Part shown: positions 16,902 through 25,326 of the stretch, one piece after another | How the letters are laid out: every line of letters begins with the position of its first letter | How positions within the stretch are numbered: the stretch's first letter is position 1 | DNA from: Pseudomonas morbosilactucae | GTDB taxonomy: Bacteria > Pseudomonadota > Gammaproteobacteria > Pseudomonadales > Pseudomonadaceae | Assembly: GCF_023241715.1 (NCBI RefSeq) | Contig: NZ_JALQCW010000019.1 | Coordinates: 51,018-115,017, forward strand | Direction of reading: 5' to 3' | DNA: 64,000 nt | Made by a program: the position numbers and the translations under genes | Notes under the pieces: generated by a model | What the model was told of the DNA's origin: nothing | The model's input: only the letters and a program-made list of their open reading frames with translations | Databases searched by the model: none

Positions 16902-17633
16902 TCAGAGGGCGCGCTGGTTGACCCGGCGTGAGAGGGCGTCGGCGCTTTCCTTGCGCTCGGAATAGCGGTCCACCAGGCAGTCCGCGCGGCCGCGCAGCAA
17001 CAGGGTGAACTTCATCAGTTCCTCCATGACGTCCACCACCCGATCGTAATAGGCCGAAGGGGCCATGCGCCCGGCCTCGTCGAATTCGGCGAAGGCCTTG
17101 GGCACCGAGGACTGGTTGGGCAGGGTGAACATGCGCATCCAGCGCCCCAGGATCCGCATCTGATTGACCGTGTTGAATGACTGCGAGCCGCCACAGACTT
17201 GCATCAGCGCCAGGGTCTTGCCCTGGGTCGGCCGGACAGCGCCCAAGGCCAGGGGGATCCAGTCGATCTGTGCCTTGAACACCGCCGACAGGCCGCCATG
17301 GCGTTCCGGCGAGCACCAGACCTGGCCCTCGGACCACAGCACCGCGTCACGCAGGGCCTGGACCTTGGGGTGTTCCACGGGGGCGTCGTCGGGCAGGGGC
17401 AGGCCGCTGGGGTCGAAGATTCGGGTGTCGGCGCCCAGGTAGCGCAGGATGCGCGCCGCCTCCTCGGTCAACAGGCGGCTGAATGAGCGTTCCCGGGTCG
17501 AGCCATAGAGCAGCAGGATGCGCGGCGGATGGCTGAGGCTGGCCAGGCCTTCCAGTTGATGGGGCTGGGGTGGCGTGAGCAACTGCGGGTCGAGGTTGGG
17601 CAGGTGCGGGTCAACATCCTTATGGTGATTCAT
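16902..17633 (-). CDS. arsH: ArsH, NADPH-dependent FMN reductase / organoarsenical oxidase
   Basis: ArsH is a flavodoxin-fold FMN protein that oxidises trivalent organoarsenicals and protects against oxidative stress. At 243 aa it has typical length. The FMN-phosphate loop [10 protein letters not shown] is at 44-53 and the SPERHG motif is near residue 109. The N-terminal 35 residues are Pro/His-rich and variable in the family. The start overlaps the arsC stop by 4 nt, so the two are co-translated. The rest of the resistance set (arsR, arsB) is not here but at 50.6-52.3 kb. Confidence 0.95.
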   Translation of the reverse strand: MNHHKDVDPHLPNLDPQLLTPPQPHQLEGLASLSHPPRILLLYGSTRERSFSRLLTEEAARILRYLGADTRIFDPSGLPLPDDAPVEHPKVQALRDAVLWSEGQVWCSPERHGGLSAVFKAQIDWIPLALGAVRPTQGKTLALMQVCGGSQSFNTVNQMRILGRWMRMFTLPNQSSVPKAFAEFDEAGRMAPSAYYDRVVDVMEELMKFTLLLRGRADCLVDRYSERKESADALSRRVNQRAL

Positions 17634-18103
17634 CCCAGGGCTCCGATCCGGTCCAGTTGCGCCTTGAGTTCGGCGCTGGACAGGCGCGGCAGGTCAAGGG
17701 CGAAGAAGGCGGCCAGGCGTCGGCGGATGATGCCTTCGGTGTGGGCGAACGCCGCCTCGACCTGGGCTTCGCTGCCCTGCACATCGGCGGGGTCGGCCAG
17801 GCCCCAATGGCTTTTTATGGCCGCCCCGAAGTACACCGGACAGGGTTCGCCGGCGGCCTTGTCGCAGACACTGATAACGACATCGGGCGGTGCATCGGCG
17901 AAGGCGTCCGAACCTTTGCTGTACAGCCCCTCGATGGACACGCCGGCCCGGCTCAACGTCGCCAGGGCCTGGGCATTGAGTTGGCCGCTGGCGAAGCTGC
18001 CGGCGCTCACGGCGTGCAGGCCGGTGGGGGCGAGGTGATTGAACAGGGCTTCGGACAACACGCTGCGACAGCTGTTGGCGGTGCACATAAACAGAATGTT
18101 CAT
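17630..18103 (-). CDS. arsC: Arsenate reductase, low-molecular-weight phosphatase type
   Basis: Reduces As(V) to As(III). The 157-aa protein starts [14 protein letters not shown], giving the CX5R loop Cys7 to Arg13. Cys80 (VISVC) and Cys88 (EPCPV) match the redox relay of the thioredoxin-coupled class rather than the glutaredoxin/GSH class of E. coli ArsC. ATG 18103 was chosen because the longer frame runs through the ArsR-type operator. First gene of arsC-arsH. Confidence 0.93.
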   Translation of the reverse strand: MNILFMCTANSCRSVLSEALFNHLAPTGLHAVSAGSFASGQLNAQALATLSRAGVSIEGLYSKGSDAFADAPPDVVISVCDKAAGEPCPVYFGAAIKSHWGLADPADVQGSEAQVEAAFAHTEGIIRRRLAAFFALDLPRLSSAELKAQLDRIGALG

Positions 18104-18114
18104 CGGTGGTGGCT

Positions 18115-18140
18115 CGTATATATGAATATTCGAATATACG
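18115..18140. promoter_or_regulatory. Candidate ArsR operator upstream of arsC
   Basis: A 26-bp near-perfect palindrome with 11 of 13 pairs matching: outer CGTATAT / ATATACG and inner GAATATTC. AT-rich ATA...TAT dyads of this type are typical ArsR/SmtB targets. It starts 12 nt upstream of the arsC ATG, so binding would block transcription or initiation. The arsR gene that could encode the binding protein is at 50639. Confidence 0.7.
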
Positions 18141-18190
18141 CATGCCAATGCGCGCTGCCAAGTCGCTCGCCGCACCTGCGGTGCCGGGTG

Positions 18191-18898
18191 CTACAGCACC
18201 TTGACCGCGCGCCCAATGAATTGCACCGGCCCGGTGGGTTTGCCGATCGGCGAGCCGTTGGGGTTTTCCAGGGTCAGCTCGAACAGCTGATTGGCTTGCA
18301 GCGGAGGCAGCCGATCCAGCGGCACCCGCAGCGGTTGGCCGGGCTTGACCAGCCCGAGGGACACCGGCCCCTGCCAGTCATCGGCCTTGGTCCAGAACTC
18401 CAAGGCCTTGTCGCTCGGCACCTCGATCACCCCCAGGGGGATCAATTGCAGTTCGCGTGGGTCGCTGGCCTGCACCACCCAGCCCGGGGCCTTGTCCTGG
18501 GGCGCCACCAGCACCACCAGGTAGTTGGGGGCCGGGGGCGCACGGGTCAGCAACAGGCTACCGAGCACCAGGCTCGCCGCCAGGCCGGCAGCCGCCAGAC
18601 CGCGCCACAGGGCCAGCAGGTTCCACCAGGGCGTGGCGACCTGGGCGGGGCGCCGATCCTGCTGCAGGCTGCGTTCGATGCGACGCCAGAGTTGCGGCGA
18701 AGGCTGCTGGGGCGGCACCAGGGCTGTCAGCGGATGCAGGCGTTGCTCCCAGGCATCCACCGCGGCGCGCAGGGCCGGCTCATAGGGCAGGCGTTGCTCG
18801 ACCTGATCGCGCTGCTCCGCCGGCAGGCTGCCCAATACGTACTCGCCAGCCAGGGCCTGGAGTGCATCGTGGTCGTCATCTGCTGCACCGTTGTTCAT
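18191..18898 (-). CDS. Anti-sigma factor (RskA/ChrR-type, single-pass)
   Basis: The 235-aa protein begins MNNGAADDDHDALQALAGEYVLGSL, the usual N-terminal anti-sigma region of the RskA type. One transmembrane helix follows at about 90-113 (WRGLAAAGLAASLVLGSLLL), then a C-terminal periplasmic anti-sigma-K domain with a WVVQASD and LELTLENPNGSP beta region. The start overlaps the ECF sigma gene by 4 nt. It should hold that sigma factor at the membrane; the releasing signal is unknown. Confidence 0.85.
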   Translation of the reverse strand: MNNGAADDDHDALQALAGEYVLGSLPAEQRDQVEQRLPYEPALRAAVDAWEQRLHPLTALVPPQQPSPQLWRRIERSLQQDRRPAQVATPWWNLLALWRGLAAAGLAASLVLGSLLLTRAPPAPNYLVVLVAPQDKAPGWVVQASDPRELQLIPLGVIEVPSDKALEFWTKADDWQGPVSLGLVKPGQPLRVPLDRLPPLQANQLFELTLENPNGSPIGKPTGPVQFIGRAVKVL

Positions 18899-19452
18899 CC
18901 CATGCACTCCCGCAATGCCGCCAGGCTGCGTTTGATCCAGGCTTTGACCGTGCCCAGTGGCGTGCCGGTCTTCTGTGAAATCTCCCCGTGGGAGTAACCG
19001 TCCACGTAGGCGTGGAGGATGCACTGGCGCCGCTCGGGTTGCAGTTGCTCCAGGCAGCGGTGGATGCGCTGCTCATCGGCCATGGCGGATGGCGCGCCAT
19101 AGACGTCCGGTTCCTGCGCCTCGGCCAGGGCTTGCAGGGCGCTTTCCTCACCGACGTGAACTTCCCGGCCGTTACGGCGGATCAGGTTCAGGGCCAGGTG
19201 CCGGGTCACGCTGAAAATCCAGCCCCGGGCGTCGCCCCGGGTCGGGTCGAAGCTGCCGGCGCCGTTCCAGATGCGGATAAAGGCGTCGTGGACGATGTCT
19301 TCGGCCAGGGCGCCGTCGCCCACCAGGCGTTTGGCTACCCCCAGCAGGCGTGGGCCTTCCTGGCGGTACAGGGCCTCCAGGGCGGGGCGCTCGCCACGGG
19401 CGCAGGCCGCCAGGCAGGCCGGGTAATCGAATAGGGCTTCAGGCAGGGACAA
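18895..19452 (-). CDS. ECF RNA polymerase sigma factor (SigK-like)
   Basis: The 185-aa protein has sigma-70 region 2 (about 28-95, AEDIVHDAFIRIWN, then RGWIFSVTRHLALNLIRR) and region 4 (about 125-183, HRCLEQLQPERRQCI, then YSHGEISQKTGTPLGTVKAWIKRSL). It is paired with the downstream anti-sigma gene. The start is a TTG at 19452 with no clear ribosome site; no in-frame ATG gives a complete region 2, so the exact start is uncertain. Likely targets include its own promoter and perhaps the secreted DUF3455 gene upstream. Confidence 0.85.
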   Translation of the reverse strand: MSLPEALFDYPACLAACARGERPALEALYRQEGPRLLGVAKRLVGDGALAEDIVHDAFIRIWNGAGSFDPTRGDARGWIFSVTRHLALNLIRRNGREVHVGEESALQALAEAQEPDVYGAPSAMADEQRIHRCLEQLQPERRQCILHAYVDGYSHGEISQKTGTPLGTVKAWIKRSLAALRECMG

Positions 19453-19481
19453 GGGTGGGGGCCGTCCATGAAGAGCAGTAA

Positions 19482-19501
19482 CCCCGGCCGGATGGCCGGG
19501 G
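19482..19501. terminator. GC-rich hairpin between the DUF3455 and sigma-factor genes
   Basis: CCCCGGCC, loop GGAT, GGCCGGGG: a perfect 8-bp stem about 60 nt past the DUF3455 stop. The T-run is poor (TTACTGCTCTT on the minus strand), so termination may be partial. Confidence 0.45.
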
Positions 19502-19559
19502 CATCTGCACAGCAGCGTAGATCAGTTTTCCCACGGCTTGTCCGGCCTTTTGTTGCGGT

Positions 19560-20090
19560 TTATTTAGCGGCCCAGAACAGGTAGTCGGCCTGGTACTTGA
19601 CCTGCTGGCTTTTGCCTTTCTCGGCGGCGGTGCACGGCGTGCTCGGGGCCACGCCACCCTTGAGGGCCACGCGCTGCACATAGGTCACGCCGCTCATGGC
19701 GCCCTTGCCTTCGGCGGGGTTGGCCTTGACCAACTGGTACGGCAGGTTGCCGGCGCTGGAGGGGGCCACGGCCACTTGGGTGCCGGTGATCTTCGAACCG
19801 TCCTTGGCTTGCCAGGTGGCTGGCGGGCCGAAGTAGTCGCCGACGGCCTTGCCGCTGCGGTCGTTGAGCACCGCCTTGGGACCGACGAAGGTCCATTCGG
19901 TCTGGCCGGGGGCGTTGGCTTTGTCGCGGCATTCGTAGGTGATCTCGCCGACGCCGACGGTTTCCAGGGCGATCTTGTGCCCGTCCGGCACCTTGATGCT
20001 GTCGGGCAGGTCGGCTTGGGCCTGGGCGGCGCTTAGCCAGCCGGTGGCGGCGAGGGAGAGGGTCAGGCTGAGCAGGGATGTGCGGTTCAT
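19560..20090 (-). CDS. Secreted DUF3455 family protein
   Basis: A 176-aa exported protein with a signal peptide ending near AAQA (about residue 24). The mature part carries YECRDK, WTFVGPKAVL and WQAKDGSKITG, typical of DUF3455. Function is unknown. The start was placed at ATG 20090 (MNRTSLLSL) because the upstream in-frame extension has no signal-peptide logic. Its position just upstream of an ECF sigma/anti-sigma pair on the same strand suggests it may belong to that regulon. Confidence 0.83.
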   Translation of the reverse strand: MNRTSLLSLTLSLAATGWLSAAQAQADLPDSIKVPDGHKIALETVGVGEITYECRDKANAPGQTEWTFVGPKAVLNDRSGKAVGDYFGPPATWQAKDGSKITGTQVAVAPSSAGNLPYQLVKANPAEGKGAMSGVTYVQRVALKGGVAPSTPCTAAEKGKSQQVKYQADYLFWAAK

Positions 20091-20198
20091 GGACAGTGCT
20101 CCAGAAAAGGGGGATCGACTGCGCAGCCATTGGGCTGCTGACAGTACTACCCGCGGGGCACAGGGTTTGGATGCAGTCGGTTGAAAATATTTTTTCAC

Positions 20199-20708
20199 TC
20201 AGGTTGTCGACGAGCTCGGGAGGCCCGGGCACAGGTACAGGGTGGCCGGGTAGCCGTCGGCCTCACAGGGCTGGCCAAGGCAGGGCTGACCGCTCAGTTG
20301 TTCAAGCACCTGGCTCCAGAACAGCCGGGCTGGGCGATTGGCCTCCAGGTGTAGCACCTGCCATGGGCCGCTGTAGCGTTCCAGTAGCTGCTTGACCACG
20401 GCGCGGCCAAGCCCCTGGCGACGCCAGCCCCGGCAGATAAACAGGTAACCGAGGTTGTACTGCGCGCCGGCCACGCGCCGTTGCTGATCCTGGGTGACGA
20501 AACCGACCAGTTGCCCGTCGACGCGGATCAGCCAGGGGAGGGTGCCGGCCGCTCGCCAATACGGCTCCATCGACTGCATGGCAAACAGCCCATGGGCCCC
20601 CAGAGGCAGGGGCAGCCACTGGCTCAGGTCATGGAGGTAGAACTGCAACAGGTTGTCCAGGCAGGGCCAGTCGTCGCGTTGGGCGGCGTGCAGCTCGAAG
20701 GTGGGCAT
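20199..20708 (-). CDS. GNAT family N-acetyltransferase
   Basis: The 169-aa protein has the acetyl-CoA pyrophosphate-binding segment WRRQGLGRAVV (about 109-119) and the GNAT beta4 FICRG. A C-terminal region ends LYLCPGLPSSS. The start was set at ATG 20708 (MPTFELHAA). The substrate cannot be read from sequence. It is divergent from the LysE-type exporter, with about 100 bp between the starts. Confidence 0.82.
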   Translation of the reverse strand: MPTFELHAAQRDDWPCLDNLLQFYLHDLSQWLPLPLGAHGLFAMQSMEPYWRAAGTLPWLIRVDGQLVGFVTQDQQRRVAGAQYNLGYLFICRGWRRQGLGRAVVKQLLERYSGPWQVLHLEANRPARLFWSQVLEQLSGQPCLGQPCEADGYPATLYLCPGLPSSSTT

Positions 20709-20809
20709 GACGAACTCCGACACAGAGTGGGTTGGGCAGTTTTCTTCAATACGCCGAGGGGGCGCCGCGCCTAAGGTCGCCCGGTCTTTCCTTGATTCTG
20801 TGAGCGTGA

Positions 20810-21400
20810 ATGATGAGCGTAGTGTTTTCCATGGCGGCCTTTGCCCTGGCCGCATCCATTACCCCGGGGCCGGTGAACATCGTGGCCCTGGGTTCCGGGG
20901 CACGCTTCGGTTTTCGTGCGAGCCTGCGGCATGTGGGTGGCGCCACCCTGGGCTTTGTCCTGTTGCTGCTGTTGATTGGCCTGGGTCTGCATGAACTGCT
21001 GTTGCGCTGGCCGTTCCTGACCCGGGGCATCCAGCTGTTTGGCGTGGCCTTTGTGTTGTACATGGCCTGGAAGCTGGCCGTCGATGACGGTCGCCTGGGC
21101 TCGGGCGATCAGGCTCGGGCGCCTTCGGCCTGGTACGGCGCGTTGATGCAATGGCTCAACCCCAAGGCCTGGCTGGCTTGCGTGGCGGGCATGGGGGCCT
21201 TTGCCGCGGATGGCGAGCCGCGGCTGGTGTGGCAGTTCGTGCTGGTGTACCTGGTGATCTGCTACCTGTCGATCGGCTGCTGGGCCTACGCCGGGACCTT
21301 TTTGCGCCAGTACCTCAGCCATCCTGCCGGGGTGCGCCTGTTCAATCGCTGCATGGCCTTGCTGCTGGTGGCCTGTGCCCTGTACCTGCTGCTGGCCTGA
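20810..21400 (+). CDS. LysE/RhtB family amino-acid exporter
   Basis: A 196-aa inner-membrane protein with six hydrophobic segments. It carries the LysE/RhtB signature ITPGPVNIVALGSGARFGFRA near the N-terminus (about 17-37). This family exports amino acids or analogues. Tandem ATGs at 20810 and 20813 are both possible starts. It is convergent with, and 9 bp from, an AraC-type regulator that is a reasonable candidate to control it; the substrate is not predictable. Confidence 0.87.
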   Translation: MMSVVFSMAAFALAASITPGPVNIVALGSGARFGFRASLRHVGGATLGFVLLLLLIGLGLHELLLRWPFLTRGIQLFGVAFVLYMAWKLAVDDGRLGSGDQARAPSAWYGALMQWLNPKAWLACVAGMGAFAADGEPRLVWQFVLVYLVICYLSIGCWAYAGTFLRQYLSHPAGVRLFNRCMALLLVACALYLLLA

Positions 21401-21409
21401 GACGCCGGC

Positions 21410-22243
21410 TCAGCCGCGGTATTGCCCCGGGGTCGCGGCCAGGTGCTGTTTGAACGCCCGCTGAAAATGCGCCTGGTCGGCAAAACCGGCTTCCAGGGCC
21501 ACCTCGGCAATCGCCTGGCCCTGGCGCAGCCGGGCACGGGCGAACTGCACCCGCTGGTCCACCAGAAAGGCGTGCGGCGTCATGCCGTATTGCTGCTTGA
21601 AGGCGCGGATCAGGTACGACGGCGACAGGCCGCAGGCGTGGCAGATGGTGTCCAGGCTCAGGGCCTGGGTGCAGTGCTCGCGGATGAAGCGTGCCGCCTG
21701 TTGCAGCTTGGCGTTACTGTGCCGTGGCGCGGTCGCGGCGGGGTTCAGGCGCTGCTGCAGGTCGCTGAAAAAGCTCAGTGCGGTGCTGTGTTTGTGCAGG
21801 GTGTCGGCCTGTTCATCCACCAGCACCTCATACAGTTGGTTGAGCCCGGCGAACAAAGCCGGGTCGTCACTGTAGGGCTGGGCGAAGGGGCGGTAGTCCT
21901 GGTCCGGGCTGAACCCCAGTTCATGCTGGAGCGCAGTCAGCCAGGGCGTATCCACATACAGCATGCGATAGGACCAGGGCTGGTCGTCGATGGGGTTGCA
22001 GGCGTGGACCACGCCGGGGTTCATCAGCACCACCGTGCCCGCCGCCACCCGGTACTGTGCCTGCTCGTGTACATAAGTGCTTTGCCCGGCGGTGATGACG
22101 CCGATGGAGAACTGCTCGTGGGAGTGCCGTGAATAGCAGGCCAGGCGCCCGTCAGCGATGGACCGCGCCTCGATAAAAGGCAGGGCGGCATCACGCCAGA
22201 AACGCGGGGCCTGATCGGAGTGCTGGGCGCCGGACGACGTCAT
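21410..22243 (-). CDS. AraC family transcriptional regulator
   Basis: The 277-aa protein has an N-terminal cupin-type ligand-binding domain (about 25-165, with HSHEQFSIGVITAG and NPGVVHAC). A C-terminal double helix-turn-helix follows (about 180-277: SLDTICHACGLSPSYLIRAFKQ and IAEVALEAGFADQAHFQRAFK). Such proteins often control a neighbouring LysE exporter. A REP array separates its start from the TonB receptor gene. Confidence 0.9.
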   Translation of the reverse strand: MTSSGAQHSDQAPRFWRDAALPFIEARSIADGRLACYSRHSHEQFSIGVITAGQSTYVHEQAQYRVAAGTVVLMNPGVVHACNPIDDQPWSYRMLYVDTPWLTALQHELGFSPDQDYRPFAQPYSDDPALFAGLNQLYEVLVDEQADTLHKHSTALSFFSDLQQRLNPAATAPRHSNAKLQQAARFIREHCTQALSLDTICHACGLSPSYLIRAFKQQYGMTPHAFLVDQRVQFARARLRQGQAIAEVALEAGFADQAHFQRAFKQHLAATPGQYRG

Positions 22244-22336
22244 CGCGGGGCTTCCTGAAACGGACGGAGGGCAGGCAGTGTAAAACGCGCCGGGCCAGCG
22301 GATCGAATGTTTTCAGGGCACATTGCGAATGGGCCC

Positions 22337-22680
22337 TGTAGGAGCCGGCTTGCCGGCGATGGGGCCTTCGAGTCAAGCGCAAGGCTTACCGATGCCATCG
22401 TTGGCAAGCCAGCTCCTACGACCCATCCCGGATCCCCCGCTTCTGTAGGAGCCGGCTTGCCGGCGATGGGGCCTTCGAGTCAAGCGCAAGGCTTACCGAT
22501 GCCATCGCTGGCAAGCCAGCGCCTACAACCCGTCACGGATCACCTTGCTTCTGTAGGAGTCGGCTTGCCGGCGATGGCGTTTTTGAATCAAGCGCAAGGC
22601 TTACCGACGCCATCGCTGGCAAGCCAGCTCCTACGACCCGCCACGGATTACCGTACATCTGTGGGAGCCGGCTTACGTGG
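22337..22680. repeat. Tandem array of REP-type palindromic units
   Basis: Three near-identical units (22337-22420, 22444-22527, 22552-22635) and a truncated fourth (22659-22680) repeat with a 107-108 bp period. Each unit has an outer arm TGTAGGAGCCGGCTTGCCGG and an opposed arm GGCAAGCCAGCTCCTAC around a shared core that includes TCAAGCGCAAGGCTTACCGA. This is Pseudomonas REP DNA in BIME-like pairs, at the 3' end of the TonB receptor gene. It fills most of the 438-bp gap before araC, and no gene is seen there. Confidence 0.88.
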
Positions 22681-22681
22681 C

Positions 22682-25168
22682 CTAGAAGTCCCACTTGGTG
22701 GTGAGTTGCAGGCTGCGGGGCTCGCCGTAGAAGCCGGTGCCGAAGTTGCCCATGCCGGTGTAGTACTGCTTGTCGAAGAGGTTTTTCACGTTGAGGGTCG
22801 AGCTCAGGTGCTGGTTGAACTGGTAGCGGGCCATGGCATCCACCAGGAAGTAGCTGTCCTGGGTGATGCGCGTGTACTGGCCGAAGTTGACCGTGTCATC
22901 GGGGTTGGGCTGGAACACGTTGCCGTAGAACTCGCTTTGCCAGTTGACCCCGCCGCCCACCGTCAGCTTGTCCAGGTCGCCGCGCAGGCGGTAGGTGCTG
23001 AACAGCCGGGCCACTTGCTGGGGCGCGGTGGTTTGCAGCACCGAACCGTAGACGTAGTCGTTGTTGGCGTCGCGGGTGTGGTTATAGGTGTAGCCGGCAC
23101 TGAGGTTCCAGCCTTCCAGCAGTTCGCCGGCCACTTCGAATTCAAAGCCCTTGGTGGTGGCGCCCTGGATCGCCCGGTAGATGGCGTCGGCATCCTCACC
23201 GCTGATTTTCTGCGCCAGGTTGTCCTGCTCGATGCGGAACACGGCGAAGCTGGCATTGACCCGGCCACCCAGGTATTCGGCCTTGATGCCGGCCTCGTAG
23301 GCGTCGCCTTCCGTGGGGTCGAGCAGCTTGCGTTGGGCGTCCTTGCTCATTTGCGGCTGATAGATGTTGGTGTAGCTGGTGTACACCGAGTAGGTGTCAT
23401 TGAGGTCGTAGATCACCCCGGCGTAGGGCGTGACCACCCCGGTCTGGTGGTAGTCGGTGCGGATGTCGGCCTTGGCTGGGTCGAAGAAATCGGTGTGGTC
23501 CGACGCCTTGAAGTTGCTGACCCGGGTGCCGAGGATCACGGCCAGGTCGTCGGTGGGCTTCAGGCGGGTGGCCAGGTAGGCGCCGGTCTGGCGCTCGACA
23601 ATCGCGTCGGTGCCGGACTGGGGAATGTTCGGCTTGGCGAAGTGGCCGTTCCAGTCGTAGATGCTGCTGCCCAGCATCGGGTACACCGAGCCGTAGACCG
23701 GGTCATCCTGGCGCGCGTGCATCGCCGTGAAACCGGCCATCAGCTCATGTTCGCGGCCCAGCAGGGTGAAGGGGCCGCTGAGGTTGAGGTCGATATTGTC
23801 CTGGGTCTGGTCGCCGACGAACTTGCCCATGTACATGAACATGCCGTTGCCGGTGGCCGCGTCCGGGGCGCCGCCGCTGGCCGAGCCGAGCAGGGTGTCG
23901 TGCTCGCGGTGCTTGCGGTCGTAGCTGACCTTGAGCTTCCAGTCATTGGCCAGTTTCTGTTCCAGCGAGGCGAACAGGGTCTGGGTCTGGAAATCGCGGC
24001 GGCTCCAGTCGGTGGCCGGGTTGAACGAGCGTGAGAAGTGGGTGCGCGAGCCGTCGCTGTTGTACATCGGGAAACCGGTCCAGCTGGCGCCCCGGGAGCG
24101 GGTGTTCTGCTGGTCCATGCCGAAGGTCAGCAGGGTGTCCGGGGTCAGGTCCATCTCTAGGATGCCGTAGGCGATGTCCTTGGTGTTCTGGTAGTGCTCC
24201 AGGTTGGATTTGCGCTCCTGATAGACCCCGACAAAGCGCCCGCGCACGTTGCCGCTGTCGGTCAGCGGGCCGGAGATGTCGCCCTCGCTGCGGTAGCTGT
24301 CCCAGGAGCCGACGGTGCCGGTGACCGAGGCCTTGAAATCCTTGGTCGGGCGTTTGCGGATCAGGTTGACCGTGGCCGACGGGTCGCCGGCGCCGGTCAT
24401 CAGGCCGCTGGCGCCCTTGATGATTTCCACCCGGTCGAAGGTCGCCATGTCGGTGCTGGTGGTGCCGTAGTCGTAGACCCCGTCGTAGGTCGAGTTGACC
24501 CCGTCGTACTGGAAATTGGTGATCGGCAGGCCGCGGGCCGAGAACTCCCAGCGCTCGCTGTCGTAGTTCTGCACGCTGATGCCCGGGGCTCGGCGCAGGG
24601 TGTCGGCGATGCTGGTGGAGCCTTGGTCGTCCATCTGCTGGCGGGTGATCACGGTCACCGATTGCGGGGTTTCCCGCAGCGACAGCGCCAGGCCGGTGGC
24701 CGACGAGGTGGCGCCGGTGGTGTAGGACTGGGTGCCCTCGGTGGTGGCGCCCAGGGTCTGGGCCGAGATGCTGGTGGCGCCCAGTTCCAGGGGGCCGTTG
24801 CTGCTCGGTGCGCTCTGCAGCACGTAGCCGCCGCTGCTCAGGGGCTGGGCTTGCAGGCCGGAACCCTGGAGCAGGCGCTGCAAGGCCTGTTCGACGCTGT
24901 AGTCACCGCTCAGTCCCGGGCTGCGCTTGTCGGCCGCCAGGTCGTTGTGCCCGGCGAGGAAGATTCCGGCCTGCTCAGAGAAGCTGTTGAGGGCGGCGAT
25001 CAGGCTGCCGGGGTCGATCTCGTAGTGGCGCAACGGTTGGCTGCCTTGCTGGCTTGGGGCTTCGGTGGCGTTCACCGACGGCGCGGCAAGGCACAGCAGG
25101 GCGGCGGGAATGGCCAGGGCCAGAGGACGCAAAGGCAAGCGCAGGCGAGAGAAACGGGGTGACGGCAT
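22682..25168 (-). CDS. TonB-dependent siderophore receptor with signalling (STN) domain
   Basis: An 828-aa outer-membrane receptor. It has a signal peptide to about residue 34, a secretin/TonB short N-terminal signalling domain (about 47-117, with FSEQAGIFLAGHNDL and YSVEQALQRLLQGSG), a TonB box/plug region (about 150-290, including LRETPQSVTVITRQQMDD), and a 22-strand barrel ending in the aromatic WDF. The STN domain makes it a transducer for the adjacent FecR/FecI pair, like FecA, FpvA or FoxA. The ligand is not assignable by eye; a ferric siderophore is most likely. A REP array follows its stop. Confidence 0.93.
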   Translation of the reverse strand: MPSPRFSRLRLPLRPLALAIPAALLCLAAPSVNATEAPSQQGSQPLRHYEIDPGSLIAALNSFSEQAGIFLAGHNDLAADKRSPGLSGDYSVEQALQRLLQGSGLQAQPLSSGGYVLQSAPSSNGPLELGATSISAQTLGATTEGTQSYTTGATSSATGLALSLRETPQSVTVITRQQMDDQGSTSIADTLRRAPGISVQNYDSERWEFSARGLPITNFQYDGVNSTYDGVYDYGTTSTDMATFDRVEIIKGASGLMTGAGDPSATVNLIRKRPTKDFKASVTGTVGSWDSYRSEGDISGPLTDSGNVRGRFVGVYQERKSNLEHYQNTKDIAYGILEMDLTPDTLLTFGMDQQNTRSRGASWTGFPMYNSDGSRTHFSRSFNPATDWSRRDFQTQTLFASLEQKLANDWKLKVSYDRKHREHDTLLGSASGGAPDAATGNGMFMYMGKFVGDQTQDNIDLNLSGPFTLLGREHELMAGFTAMHARQDDPVYGSVYPMLGSSIYDWNGHFAKPNIPQSGTDAIVERQTGAYLATRLKPTDDLAVILGTRVSNFKASDHTDFFDPAKADIRTDYHQTGVVTPYAGVIYDLNDTYSVYTSYTNIYQPQMSKDAQRKLLDPTEGDAYEAGIKAEYLGGRVNASFAVFRIEQDNLAQKISGEDADAIYRAIQGATTKGFEFEVAGELLEGWNLSAGYTYNHTRDANNDYVYGSVLQTTAPQQVARLFSTYRLRGDLDKLTVGGGVNWQSEFYGNVFQPNPDDTVNFGQYTRITQDSYFLVDAMARYQFNQHLSSTLNVKNLFDKQYYTGMGNFGTGFYGEPRSLQLTTKWDF

Positions 25169-25326
25169 GGAAGTCCCTTGGGATCGGATCGATCGGCAAT
25201 GTGAGTGCTGTTACCGGGTTAACCGAACCAGAAAACGAAAAGGGAACTGCCCCTGGAAAATTTTTTCAGGGGCCTGTCACGGCGGCTCAACACAGCGGTT
25301 CAACCCGCGGATGTAGGGCTGGCCGT

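Noticed and set aside
22337..22680. CRISPR-like regular spacing of repeats
   Set aside because: The repeats are long palindromic REP units with a shared, not unique, intervening core, and no cas genes are present.
22307..24034. 575-codon plus-strand frame starting in the REP array and running opposite the TonB receptor
   Set aside because: The repeated N-terminal peptide is only the translated REP unit and the rest is antisense to a full receptor with all barrel features.
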